Positions 17,805-26,442 are shown, numbered from the stretch's first letter. The stretch: 64,000 nucleotides of DNA from Clostridium aceticum (GCF_001042715.1 NZ_CP009687.1:1603418-1667417), one strand, 5' to 3'. Translations and numbers: made by a program. Notes: generated by a model from the sequence alone, not told the origin.

Positions 17805-18620
17805 ATGGAATATTTTCTAGAAGCACTAAGTAACTTCTTCAATAATGAATTTGATTATATATTTTATACAAGTTTACTAATAATAAGTAGTTGGCTATTC
17901 ATTAATATCAAAAAAAGAGTTGAAGAAGTAGAGCATGAGAAAATAAAAAAAATAGACGTCACAATAGAAAACTATTATACTTTAATATGCTACTTGAAAT
18001 TAGATCTTACCGATGAGAAGATAAAGACTAATATTAACCTAACTATTAGTAAAATATTACCCTTTATATCTCTGGATTTCACTAAAGAATTAATGAACTG
18101 GGAAAAGGAAGATATTGAGAATATACAAGAAAAATTGAACAAAGGTATAGTAGATTTAAAGTGTCAGCAAAGTTACACATTTAATCATGAAAATTTTTCT
18201 ATTATAAGTATGATTAATGAGTGGTTTTATAAATCTGGTTTGAAAACTATTTTTATTTCTATAATTAATGTATTCATTTCATTATTTCTTTTATCTTTAT
18301 TGTTATTATCATTTACTAAATCATATGATAAAGGTTTACTGGAGCTGTTTTATGTAAACATACCGTTTTTCTATATGTTTCTTATCTTTTTCCAAGTTGT
18401 ATATCTTCATGATGCACAACAGATAAAAAGATGGAATTTTACAAAAACTGAGTGGAGTCTATTATATTCTGTGGCTTTAGGTCCAATATTATTGTTACCT
18501 ACTTTAAATATAATCAAGTATAAGTTAATAGTAAAGATCGTGGTAATGTTACATCTAATTGTATTATTAATGATTCCAAAGATTGTTAAAAAGTTAAATA
18601 ACAGGAGCAGTTTAACATAA
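17805..18620 (+). CDS. Multi-spanning membrane protein of unknown function
   Basis: A 271-residue protein with one N-terminal membrane segment (about 18-34), a charged middle domain of about 110 residues, and four C-terminal hydrophobic segments. AAAGGAGGG lies 6 bases before the ATG at 17805; a longer in-frame reading to 17766 lacks a site. It is flanked by GGTGCC-type repeats on both sides, suggesting mobility as a unit. No family recognised. Confidence 0.7.
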   Translation: MEYFLEALSNFFNNEFDYIFYTSLLIISSWLFINIKKRVEEVEHEKIKKIDVTIENYYTLICYLKLDLTDEKIKTNINLTISKILPFISLDFTKELMNWEKEDIENIQEKLNKGIVDLKCQQSYTFNHENFSIISMINEWFYKSGLKTIFISIINVFISLFLLSLLLLSFTKSYDKGLLELFYVNIPFFYMFLIFFQVVYLHDAQQIKRWNFTKTEWSLLYSVALGPILLLPTLNIIKYKLIVKIVVMLHLIVLLMIPKIVKKLNNRSSLT

Positions 18621-18632
18621 AAGAAAGATGCC

Positions 18633-18690
18633 GGTGCCTGACGCCAACTTATTTACTGTTTTTAATTTGTTTGGTGCCAGGCACCAACTT
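18633..18690. repeat. GGTGCC-type palindromic repeats, copies 3 and 4
   Basis: GGTGCCTGACGCCAACTTATT (18633-18653) and GGTGCCAGGCACCAACTT (18673-18690) are 20 bases apart, starting 13 bases after the membrane-protein stop. Confidence 0.75.
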
Positions 18691-18773
18691 CTGTTTCTAA
18701 TTTGATTTCAGGTATTACCTATCGTAAGGGAGAGTGATGAAAAAATTGATAGAAGATTATTAAATAAGTATTG

Positions 18774-18827
18774 CTATAAATACTATAAATACTATAAATA
18801 CTATAAATACTATAAATACTATAAATA
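18774..18827. repeat. Six perfect tandem copies of a 9-bp unit
   Basis: CTATAAATA is repeated six times without a mismatch (54 bp). It lies about 130 bases upstream of the dGTPase gene in a 341-base non-coding interval (18621-18961). Units of this length change copy number by slippage, so this may be a variable locus. Confidence 0.95.
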
Positions 18828-18961
18828 TTGTATTGTAAAAGCTCTCATGATAGTATTATAGTAATTGTACTTAAGGGTGTATTTTAGAGAGAACTAGCTG
18901 ATATACTGAAAGGGTAAGCCTTGGGGAAGGGCCAAATAAATTGAAATTTAGGGGGATAAAA

Positions 18962-20278
18962 ATGATTGATGCAAGTAACAAACAAGTAGAGAAAAGAGAA
19001 CCTATTAAGGAGCCAATAAAGAGCAAAGAGCTAGAGAGAAGAAATGATGAGTTGATTTTACAACCGTGGGCTACAAAGTATAGTGAAGCTGATAGAGAGG
19101 TTGAGGAGCAAGAAGATGATGAAACATATAGAACTAATTATAGAAGAGATAGAGATAGAATTTTGTATTCAACAGCTTTCAGGCGACTACAATATAAAAC
19201 ACAAGTTCTAGTAAATTCAGCGGGCGACCATTATAGAACACGCTTAACTCATACTTTGGAAGTACAGCAATTAGCAATGAGTATTGCAGATGCATTGGGA
19301 GCTAATAGAGATTTAGCAGAAGCAATAGCATTAGGGCATGATTTAGGACATACTCCATTTGGACATGCTGTTGAAAGGGTACTTAATAAAATATTGCTAT
19401 CTAAAGACCAAGGTTGTTTTTCTCATGCAATACAAAGTGCAAGATATGTTGAGCATCTTGCTACTCATAAGGGAGAACAAGGTTTAAATTTATGCATTCA
19501 AGTAAGAGAGGGTATATTAAAACATGATACAGATATATTTAAATCTGATTTTGGTGAAAATCAAAGTAAACAATGGAATTGTAGTTCATTGAATCCAGAA
19601 AGACCTGGAGGTATAGAAGCACAAATTGCTTATTGGGCAGATAAAATTGCATATTTAAGCCATGATTGGGATGATTTTAAAACTAGTGGCTTATATGATG
19701 AAGCTATCAAAGAAAAAAAAGACGAAGTAAAAGAGTTGCAGGAAATTATGAATTATCTTACTGGCAGGGAAGATAATAATTGGGAATTAAGAGATTTAAT
19801 AAGAAATCTACATGAAAATTTGGTAAGCTATACTTTTAATACATTAAAGAATAGTAACATAAATGAATCTAGAGATATCATAAAATTAACTGAAAGCAAT
19901 ATGATGGAGCATAAATGCAATCTATGTAAGGGTAAACAAGATGCAAATAAAAAAGAAATTTTATTAAATTCATTAGTTGTCAATTTTGAAAAAGAATATA
20001 GAAGACAAGTACTAAAGGCTAGAGATCTTCTTGGACAGATTTATGCACAAAGTCCTACTGTTGCAAGAATGGATGAGAGAGCGGAGTGCATGATATCAGA
20101 AATATTTCACAAGTATGAAACCAAGGTACATTTACTTCCATGGAAAACTCAAAAGAAGATAGAAGCAGAAGGTAATAAATGTAGAGTAATTGCTGATCAT
20201 ATAGCATGTATGACTGATAGATATGCATATAGGGTATATGATGAGTTATTCTTATCTAGAGGAATTAATTATAAATAA
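18962..20278 (+). CDS. HD-domain deoxyguanosinetriphosphate triphosphohydrolase-like protein
   Basis: Family members cleave dNTPs to deoxynucleosides and triphosphate. From ATG 18962 (AGGGGG 6 bases upstream; the longer TTG reading is unsupported) the protein has 438 residues. The metal ligands are His97 in RLTHTLEV, His126-Asp127 in LGHDLGHTPFGH, and an Asp in YWADKIAYLSHDWDD. TAFRRLQYKTQV is also typical. A CxxC pair (NLCKGKQ) is unusual. It is next to a deoxyribosyltransferase-like gene, away from housekeeping genes, which fits the known use of dGTPases as phage defence. Confidence 0.9.
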   Translation: MIDASNKQVEKREPIKEPIKSKELERRNDELILQPWATKYSEADREVEEQEDDETYRTNYRRDRDRILYSTAFRRLQYKTQVLVNSAGDHYRTRLTHTLEVQQLAMSIADALGANRDLAEAIALGHDLGHTPFGHAVERVLNKILLSKDQGCFSHAIQSARYVEHLATHKGEQGLNLCIQVREGILKHDTDIFKSDFGENQSKQWNCSSLNPERPGGIEAQIAYWADKIAYLSHDWDDFKTSGLYDEAIKEKKDEVKELQEIMNYLTGREDNNWELRDLIRNLHENLVSYTFNTLKNSNINESRDIIKLTESNMMEHKCNLCKGKQDANKKEILLNSLVVNFEKEYRRQVLKARDLLGQIYAQSPTVARMDERAECMISEIFHKYETKVHLLPWKTQKKIEAEGNKCRVIADHIACMTDRYAYRVYDELFLSRGINYK

Positions 20279-20440
20279 ACATTATATAGAGAAGTTAGTA
20301 GTATATTAAAAGTACACAGATATTAATTTAATAAAATTAAATGAAGAGATTAATGAAATATAATAGGTAAAGCATTAGTGAGATATGGCTGAAAGTCCTA
20401 AATAATAAAATATATTAAATTGAGGAGGGTGGGATTGATT

Positions 20441-22456
20441 ATGGATGAGAGCAAACTATCTATTGAGAATTTTTTTTTGATTACAAAAAATTTATTTGCA
20501 GGCAATGAACTTTTATATATCTCTACCCCTATTACTACTGGACAAAGATTTATTGACTGGTATGATTCTATCGGTAAAAACTTAGATAGAGAGAGTAGGA
20601 AATATAGTAAAGAAATGAAAAATAATGTAGTTTATCCCAATATAGAAAATGCAAAAAAATGTATTGAAAATATAAGAAAAGCTACGAATAAATTAATTAT
20701 AGATCCAACAAATCTAGAAGATGACTTACTACAGTGGACCCAAGATGAGTTTTACCAATTTTGGGATAGAGTTATTAAAGATTTAGTTGATGAAATTGTT
20801 TTTCTTGATGGCTGGGAATATAGCATTGGATGTTGTCATGAATACCTGTCAGCGGTTGAGAACAATATTAAAGCGTATAACTCAAATATGGAAGTGCTAA
20901 GTTTAGCAGAAGCAAAAAGAAAAATGAGCATGAGTATAAATATGTATGAGTCTTACCAATTACAAGAAGCTTATAAGATTAGTAATATTCTAAGCAAGCT
21001 TTTGAAATATGAAGAGAATGATAAAAAACAGTTTTTGAATAAAAGTGATCACTTAGTAATGAAAGATGAAAAATTGCATTTTCTAATATCTAATAAAATA
21101 GCAAATATCGCACAGTTTATTAGCTTTGAACCTAATACAAATTTAGTACCTAAGCATGTTCATATTAATGGCTTCCAAAATGAGAAGGTCAATACTACTG
21201 AAAAAGTGATAGAAGAACTAATTTTGTCAGCACCTTCAAAGTCTGTAAATATAAGAAGTTTTAGCCCAGAAGCTATGAAAGGTAATCGTTTAGTTTTTAA
21301 TAAAACCATAAAAGAGATTGATTGTATTATGAACACTGTTAAAGAGAATTCTTTAGATGGAAAGCATTCTATTATTAATGAAAATATTAACATTAATGAT
21401 GGAGGAGTTTCTGGTGTTGCATTGGGTGATGTTATCGAATTTTCTCCTGAAGATACACCTAAATGTGTTGATAAAGAAGGAGTTTGCTCTTTGCCCCGAA
21501 CTATCGCTTTAAAAATATTGAGAACAGTGTATGGTTTTACTCCAGATATTAATTTTGACACAAACTATAGAATAGAGTTCAGTATTCACCCGAGTAGACA
21601 AGGAGTTAATAGGCAACATACGATAATTTGGGAGTATGAATATTATGAAAATATCAATAGTAACAGCAGGATTTTCTGGCCGAATAGGTTTTCGAAATTC
21701 ATAGGAGACAAAGTATTTGGTTTATTAATTGCTGATGTATTTGGACTACCAGTACCTAAGACGACTGTTATTTCCAGAAAAATTGCACCATTTTCATTCG
21801 GAGTAGAAACTGGATTAAAGGAAAAATGGATTAGAACTTGTCCAATTAAAAAAGAACCTGGGAAATACTATACTGGGTTAAATTGGACGGATCCTTTTGA
21901 GCTAATGAGAGTTGAGGAAGCCAAAGGAGTAGAAGAAATTAATTTAGCTTCTATATTATCTCAAGATGCTGTTGAGGCAGTATTTTCTGGAGCTTCATTT
22001 GTTAGAGCAGATGAAAAAAATGATTTAATCGAAGGTGTCGCAGGTAAAGGCGATAAGTTTATGGTTGGCGAAAGAAACAAAGAAATTCTGCCTATCCATG
22101 TTATTAATGCTGTTAAAAATCTAAATGACCAGATAAGAATTCATTACAATAAATTAGGTCATGTATCCATTGAATGGGTATATGATGGTGTAAACGTATG
22201 GGTAGTACAATTAAATCAGTTGATAGTTAATAATGAAAGAGGTACAGATGGTCAGAGAGTAATAGTTGATGGAAACCCTTCTTATTATGAAAAAGTTTCT
22301 GTTAAAGATGGATTAGATCATTTAAGAGAAAAGATTGAATTATATAAGGACAAAAATATTGGCATAGAGCTAGTTGGTAATATAGGTATAACAAGTCATT
22401 TTGGTGATTTGTTGAGAATATCTAATATACCTTCTATACTAAAAAGGGAGAACTAA
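20441..22456 (+). CDS. Deoxyribosyltransferase-like domain fused to an ATP-grasp-like region
   Basis: A protein of about 670 residues with two recognisable parts. The first 140 residues resemble nucleoside 2-deoxyribosyltransferases: LLYISTPITTG, then VDEIVFLDGWEYSIGCCHEYLSA. The C-terminal half (from about 360) has RIEFSIHPSRQG, IIWEYE, FIGDKVFGLLIADVFGLPVPKTTV and a final VSIEWVYDGVNVWVVQ, which recalls ATP-grasp/PEP-utilising enzymes. A helical linker separates them. The start is uncertain: TTG 20435 or ATG 20441. It follows the dGTPase gene by 162 bases. Confidence 0.65.
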   Translation: MDESKLSIENFFLITKNLFAGNELLYISTPITTGQRFIDWYDSIGKNLDRESRKYSKEMKNNVVYPNIENAKKCIENIRKATNKLIIDPTNLEDDLLQWTQDEFYQFWDRVIKDLVDEIVFLDGWEYSIGCCHEYLSAVENNIKAYNSNMEVLSLAEAKRKMSMSINMYESYQLQEAYKISNILSKLLKYEENDKKQFLNKSDHLVMKDEKLHFLISNKIANIAQFISFEPNTNLVPKHVHINGFQNEKVNTTEKVIEELILSAPSKSVNIRSFSPEAMKGNRLVFNKTIKEIDCIMNTVKENSLDGKHSIINENININDGGVSGVALGDVIEFSPEDTPKCVDKEGVCSLPRTIALKILRTVYGFTPDINFDTNYRIEFSIHPSRQGVNRQHTIIWEYEYYENINSNSRIFWPNRFSKFIGDKVFGLLIADVFGLPVPKTTVISRKIAPFSFGVETGLKEKWIRTCPIKKEPGKYYTGLNWTDPFELMRVEEAKGVEEINLASILSQDAVEAVFSGASFVRADEKNDLIEGVAGKGDKFMVGERNKEILPIHVINAVKNLNDQIRIHYNKLGHVSIEWVYDGVNVWVVQLNQLIVNNERGTDGQRVIVDGNPSYYEKVSVKDGLDHLREKIELYKDKNIGIELVGNIGITSHFGDLLRISNIPSILKREN

Positions 22457-22458
22457 CG

Positions 22459-22487
22459 AAAAGAGTCAATAGTCCTTTGGCTCTTTT
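22459..22487 (+). terminator. Terminator after the deoxyribosyltransferase-like gene
   Basis: AAAAGAG and CTCTTTT pair, with partial pairing inside, directly after the stop codon. It closes the dGTPase/deoxyribosyltransferase-like unit. Confidence 0.65.
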
Positions 22488-22570
22488 ATCTACTGTATGT
22501 AAAACAATTTTTAATAATATAGGCTACTAATGCTTAATACTTCAACCAATAATTTTTGCTAGAGATATGA

Positions 22571-22587
22571 TTAGTGCCTGGCACTAA
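22571..22587. repeat. GGTGCC-type palindromic repeat, variant copy 5
   Basis: TTAGTGCCTGGCACTAA is a perfect palindrome apart from the centre. The tail CCAACTTATT follows at about 22599-22608 and is repeated again shortly after. Confidence 0.7.
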
Positions 22588-22668
22588 TGAACTTTTCCAA
22601 CTTATTTCCGCCTACTGGACTCAACTTATTTTCATCAATTTCAATTTAAAAACATGGAGGTGCTTCTT

Positions 22669-23208
22669 ATGTATTTTGGAATTCTTGTTGATGACAATAA
22701 AAACCCTGCATTTTTATATGTAAAAGAGAAATTCGGTATAAATATAAAAAGCTACTCAAATGTAGCAAATATTATTTATGATTGCTCTTTTGCCTGCTCA
22801 AAACAACTTGCTGATTTAAATAATTTAGATATTAATGAGAATTTAGTTCATTTCTTATATGACTTATTAATTGTATGGAATTCGGGACTAATCCTTTCTG
22901 AAGATAATGACCTCACATCAGCGATACTTGATGGGATACACATTAAATATTTTGATCAATATTCTGCTATCGAGATTGAAAGTATAATACAAGTTATAGC
23001 TGAGGAAGAGACTTGTTATTATAAAAGCTTTTATTCTTTGTTAAAGCAAAATAATTTTAATTTAATTGGTTTTTTGGCTGCATATAGTTTATATGGTGAC
23101 ATTAATGAGTGTTATGGTAATTTATCAATTAAGCATCAACTAATGGAAATGTTAAAAATGGTAATGCCAAAACTTGAATCAGAAATAAAAAAAATTATAT
23201 TATTATAG
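22669..23208 (+). CDS. Hypothetical protein
   Basis: A 179-residue protein that I do not recognise. GGAGGTG lies 6 bases before the ATG at 22669, so the in-frame ATG at 22654, which overlaps that site, is rejected. It is acidic and mostly helical, with no membrane segment. It stands alone between two repeat-bearing intervals in the cargo region, and a GGTGCC-type repeat lies on each side. Confidence 0.6.
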   Translation: MYFGILVDDNKNPAFLYVKEKFGINIKSYSNVANIIYDCSFACSKQLADLNNLDINENLVHFLYDLLIVWNSGLILSEDNDLTSAILDGIHIKYFDQYSAIEIESIIQVIAEEETCYYKSFYSLLKQNNFNLIGFLAAYSLYGDINECYGNLSIKHQLMEMLKMVMPKLESEIKKIILL

Positions 23209-23284
23209 TATTATTCTTATATTTAGAAGTCATAAAGGTGTATTTATGCATTTATGCACAAGTTCGAAGTGGAGGTTTAGTGTC

Positions 23285-23313
23285 GGTGCCTGACACCATG
23301 ACACCAACTTATT
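23285..23313. repeat. GGTGCC-type palindromic repeat, copy 6
   Basis: GGTGCCTGACACC followed by a short duplication (ATGACACC) and AACTTATTC. It is followed by GGGTGGCAAGCACCGCC (23316-23332), a second shared motif of this region. Confidence 0.75.
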
Positions 23314-23390
23314 CTGGGTGGCAAGCACCGCCAAGGGGTATTCCTTTGGGGTCCAGTTCGCAGTTCGAAGGCGTCGGGAATGGCAGAGAC

Positions 23391-24276
23391 GTTATCCGCA
23401 ATATTATTAAAGGAGAAAATATGATATATAGTTATTTAGATTATCTAAAAGATAGATACGAATATAGCAAAAAAGGAGATGTTAAAGATATAAAGTTGGA
23501 AAAACATAAATTGCCACAAGAAATAAAGAATTTTTATTCTAGACGTGGAGAATGTCCATTATGCAAAATACATGCAAAACTTGTATTTGATAAAAGTGAT
23601 TCGATGACCATGAGTAAAGACTATTTTACTTTAAAAAGAATCTGGGAGTGCCCAAAATGTGGATGGTGGGAGTCTTTCGAAGATTCAATTGAGGAATATG
23701 ATTACATCACTAAGGTTGATTCATACCATATTGAAGAGTTAAATTATGCAATTCTGAAAAAATTTGATGAAAAAGATAAAGACCTACCTCTTGATGTACT
23801 TCTTGAAGAACTTAAGAAAAATCAAGATATACTATATGACATACATTTTTACAAGATGGAAAAATTAGTTCAACACGTGTTTACTCAATATTTTAACTGC
23901 GAAGTAAAACACGTAGGAAAAACTGCTGACGGTGGTAAAGACTTAATTATTGTTCAAAAAGATGAGCCTATTCTAGTGCAGGTAAAAAGAAGAACAAAAA
24001 AAGATGGAACTGAGTCAGTGTCAACTGTTAGAGATTTATTAGGAACTATGTTTATTGAAAATAAAAGAAAGGGAATTATTGTTTCAACAGCAGATCATTT
24101 CACAAAGCCAAGCATAAAAGTAAGAGATGACTTAATTAATGAAAAACGGCTTGATATGTTTGAACTATATGATATAGAAAGATTTTGCAGTATGCTTGAT
24201 CTTTATAATAAGACCGATGAAAAAACTTGGCACAAAATAGCGAGTAAATGGTAAGACAAATAATAAATCGGATAAC
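23391..24276. other. Possible integron-like gene cassette
   Basis: The gene at 23421 is bracketed by GTTATCCG (23391-23398, preceded by GAGAC as at 16816-16820) and its exact inverse CGGATAAC (24269-24276). In integron cassettes the first bases of the cassette and the start of its 3' attC are complementary in just this way. The right side lacks a clean second GTT end, so the cassette may be decayed. Confidence 0.4.
23421..24254 (+). CDS. Zinc-ribbon Mrr-type restriction endonuclease
   Basis: A 277-residue nuclease. Residues 45-80 hold a zinc ribbon (Cys45, Cys48, Cys77, Cys80: CPLC and CPKC). Residues from about 150 hold an Mrr_cat/PD-(D/E)xK fold with TADGGKDLIIV and LVQVKRR as the metal-binding core. 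Mrr-type enzymes cut modified foreign DNA. AAAGGAG lies 5 bases before ATG 23421; the in-frame stretch upstream to 23238 is repeat sequence and not coding. It has no partner methylase next to it, as expected for this class. Confidence 0.8.
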   Translation: MIYSYLDYLKDRYEYSKKGDVKDIKLEKHKLPQEIKNFYSRRGECPLCKIHAKLVFDKSDSMTMSKDYFTLKRIWECPKCGWWESFEDSIEEYDYITKVDSYHIEELNYAILKKFDEKDKDLPLDVLLEELKKNQDILYDIHFYKMEKLVQHVFTQYFNCEVKHVGKTADGGKDLIIVQKDEPILVQVKRRTKKDGTESVSTVRDLLGTMFIENKRKGIIVSTADHFTKPSIKVRDDLINEKRLDMFELYDIERFCSMLDLYNKTDEKTWHKIASKW

Positions 24277-24601
24277 AATGCATTGCTGGCTCCGCTATGT
24301 TCCGACCCAAACCTTTTCACCGGGTGACAAGCACCGCCAACATAAGGTTAGAACATAAGGTTAGTGCCTGACACCATGACACTAACTTATGAACTTATGT
24401 GACACCAACTCATTGTCATCACTGACAGTGTTCTAGTAAATTTCTTTTTCATTTTCATTAACTTATCAAAGGTATCATTAGTAATTTCCAAAATGCCACC
24501 CCTTAGTTTGATTTTATTATTGATTTAACTTTTTTATAGTTTCAATTTCAAAAGGGTAAAGTAGAATTTAACTATATAAGAAAATTATTCCACATAACTC
24601 T
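24255..24601. other. Non-coding interval with cassette end and repeats
   Basis: It contains the inverted cassette end, a GGGTGACAAGCACCGCC motif near 24324-24340, two CATAAGGTTAG units, repeat copy 7 (TTAGTGCCTGACACCATGACACTAA, about 24361-24385) and a further ACACCAACT. The only ORF is a 34-codon one on the minus strand (24387-24491, TTG start) that ends inside a repeat; I do not call it a gene. Confidence 0.55.
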
Positions 24602-25036
24602 TTAAAAACAACCCAAATCAAATTTGAGCTTCAATAATTCCATATTCAAATTTTCAGCCACAGCAATTTGCTCTATAGATAGCCCCTCATAATTATGGAG
24701 CAAATCATCTTGGATCAAAAGCTCTGCTGCAAACTTATTAGCTTCTATCTCAAACTTATTTTTTACAAATAAAGTATTTGATGTAATGAAGATGATATTT
24801 ACCTTAGGGTGCAGCAGGGCATGGCCTAATTCGTGGGCACAGACAAGGTGCTGCTCTTCTGAAGGTAGGTCTTCATTGATATGAATGTATTTGCAGCGCT
24901 TATTGTATTCATAATAGCCCCTGATCTTTGCAAGTTTCTCAAAGATAACTATTATATTTTTCTCTTTAGCAATTTCAAAAGGGTTATTTGTTTTATGTTT
25001 TTCTATAATCTGCTTAACATAAGCACAAATGTCCAT
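24602..25036 (-). CDS. ImmA/IrrE family metallopeptidase
   Basis: A 144-residue zinc peptidase with the HELGHALLH active site near residue 67 and a downstream glutamate in EIEANKFAAELL. In phages and integrative elements this family cleaves the partner repressor and triggers induction. It is the last gene of a leftward cluster headed by the repressor at 26250, which is its probable target. A GGGGGA site precedes the ATG. Confidence 0.9.
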   Translation of the reverse strand: MDICAYVKQIIEKHKTNNPFEIAKEKNIIVIFEKLAKIRGYYEYNKRCKYIHINEDLPSEEQHLVCAHELGHALLHPKVNIIFITSNTLFVKNKFEIEANKFAAELLIQDDLLHNYEGLSIEQIAVAENLNMELLKLKFDLGCF

Positions 25037-25133
25037 AAGATTCCCCCGTCCCCTTTGTACCTTTATTATTATCTAATCTTTCTTTGGATTTCTGTAGTAG
25101 ATTGTTTTGTTTTTTATTTATTGTCTTGCAATC

Positions 25134-25418
25134 CTATCTTACTCTTCTGAAAATCATTTCTTCATGCCCAGATACTTCACGCTCTATACGATCTAGCTTT
25201 TGGGAGTCTTGCTTATATCCATCAAGTAAAGCAGCTAGCTTTTTACCTTAGTCATTTTCTATCTTGGTTACTGTTTGTTTAATGCTAGATATTTCTTGTT
25301 GGAGACCAGCTACTTGATTTTCCAGTACTTCAAATCTATCATCTATCTTTTTAAATCCTTCTTTCATTTCAGAATACATCTTCGTAATAAAGTCAAATAG
25401 TTTATCTTCGTTACTCAT
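25134..25418 (-). pseudogene. Coiled-coil protein gene with an in-frame stop
   Basis: From ATG 25418 the frame reads 56 codons (MSNEDKLFDF onward), meets TAA at 25250-25248, then continues for 37 further sensible codons to TAG at 25136-25134. Both halves are charged and helical, like the neighbouring gene at 25445-25798, so this looks like one gene broken by a single nonsense mutation. GGGTG lies 6 bases before the start. Confidence 0.6.
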
Positions 25419-25444
25419 TTTCATCACCCAGTATATTTTATTGG

Positions 25445-25798
25445 CTATTTTATAAGCTTCAGCTTAGCAATATCATAAAGATTTTCTTTTGTCACAGCTT
25501 CAACAGCATTTAATTTATCAATAATACTATCAAGCTTTTCATTAGTTTCAAGTCGAGTTCTTAAATGAAATAATTCCTGTTCATTTTGAAACTGCTTATG
25601 CTTTATGAATTTCACATCGTCACAAAGCGTATTAAGCTTAGTGGGGATTTCTATATGCTTTGCACCATTAGCTGCTTCAATATCATCTATTTTAGTACCT
25701 AGCTTATCAACTTTAGCTTCTAACTTGTCAAATCTATCACTGGTTTCTTTTTTTAACTCTTTTAGTTCATTCAAAACTTCCTGCAATATCTTTTCCAT
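25445..25798 (-). CDS. Coiled-coil protein of the repressor operon
   Basis: A 117-residue protein that is coiled coil almost throughout (heptads of Leu, Ile and Val; DRFDKLEAKVDKLG). GGAGG lies 8 bases before the ATG. It lies 5 bases after the repressor gene and is co-transcribed with it. It is a paralogue in style of the broken gene next to it. Function unknown. Confidence 0.75.
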   Translation of the reverse strand: MEKILQEVLNELKELKKETSDRFDKLEAKVDKLGTKIDDIEAANGAKHIEIPTKLNTLCDDVKFIKHKQFQNEQELFHLRTRLETNEKLDSIIDKLNAVEAVTKENLYDIAKLKLIK

Positions 25799-25803
25799 GA
25801 AAA

Positions 25804-26250
25804 CTAATCCTCCTTATTGTTTTTTCTATATTTCTTAGGAGTATATTTTTTATTTGTTATTTTAGTGATTCTCATTGAGTTTTCAAGGGATAATCTAAGA
25901 GCTTCCCTAGATTCATCGTCAAGGGGTTCTCCATCAAACATGAGAGCACCTTGGCTTTCTAGTTGTTTCATCATTTTTTCAAGTTCTTTAGCAATATCTT
26001 TTTCATCTTTTTCGGTTAGGTCACTATTAATTTTATTATCTATTTTAGGATTTTTTATATCGGATCTGCCAAGGAGGTAGTCGATTGTAACATTAAAAAA
26101 ATCAGCTAAAACTTTTAATGTATCTGAATCAGGCTTTCTTTGACCCGTTTCATACATAGCAACGGTACTTGGAGATAAGCTTAATAATTTGGCTAATTCT
26201 CTTTGTGTTAAGTCTTTCTCTTGTCTTAGCTTTTTTAATATAGATTCCAA
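25804..26250 (-). CDS. Phage repressor (XRE/cI-like)
   Basis: A 148-residue regulator with an N-terminal helix-turn-helix (RELAKLLSLSPSTVAMYETGQR, about residues 16-38) and an acidic C-terminal part without a peptidase motif. It is divergent from another HTH gene, with three matching operators between them. The ImmA-type peptidase gene downstream suggests induction by cleavage. It starts the leftward operon. Confidence 0.9.
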   Translation of the reverse strand: MESILKKLRQEKDLTQRELAKLLSLSPSTVAMYETGQRKPDSDTLKVLADFFNVTIDYLLGRSDIKNPKIDNKINSDLTEKDEKDIAKELEKMMKQLESQGALMFDGEPLDDESREALRLSLENSMRITKITNKKYTPKKYRKNNKED

Positions 26251-26291
26251 ATTTAAGCCTCCTTTTATATTTTATTATATATTTTAGTCTA

Positions 26292-26424
26292 AATATATCA
26301 CTGTGTGTGAGCGTTGACAACTTAAATAAGGTATGCTCACGAAAAAGGAAGAATGTTTAAAAATATATTGACATGTTCACACAACGTGATATAATGTATT
26401 TAAATAATTGATCACATATTGTGA
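26292..26424. promoter_or_regulatory. Divergent phage switch with three operators
   Basis: Leftward: TTGTCA (26320-26315), 17 bases, TATATT (26297-26292). Rightward: TTGACA (26368-26373), 16 bases, TATAAT (26390-26395). Three sites fit TCAC-N5-GTGA: 26298-26310 within the leftward spacer, 26377-26389 within the rightward spacer, and 26412-26424 downstream of the rightward promoter. Occupying these would shut each promoter directly. Confidence 0.85.
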
Positions 26425-26442
26425 ACAAAATGAGGTGAGGAT

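Noticed and set aside
18774-18827. A CRISPR array
   Set aside because: The units are contiguous 9-mers without spacers, and no cas genes are present.
23238-23420. An N-terminal extension of the Mrr-type nuclease
   Set aside because: This stretch is made of repeat and cassette-end sequence, and a good ribosome site lies just before ATG 23421.
24387-24491. A 34-codon ORF on the minus strand with AGGGGTGG upstream
   Set aside because: It uses a TTG start and ends inside a dispersed repeat. Nothing supports it beyond the ribosome-site-like sequence.
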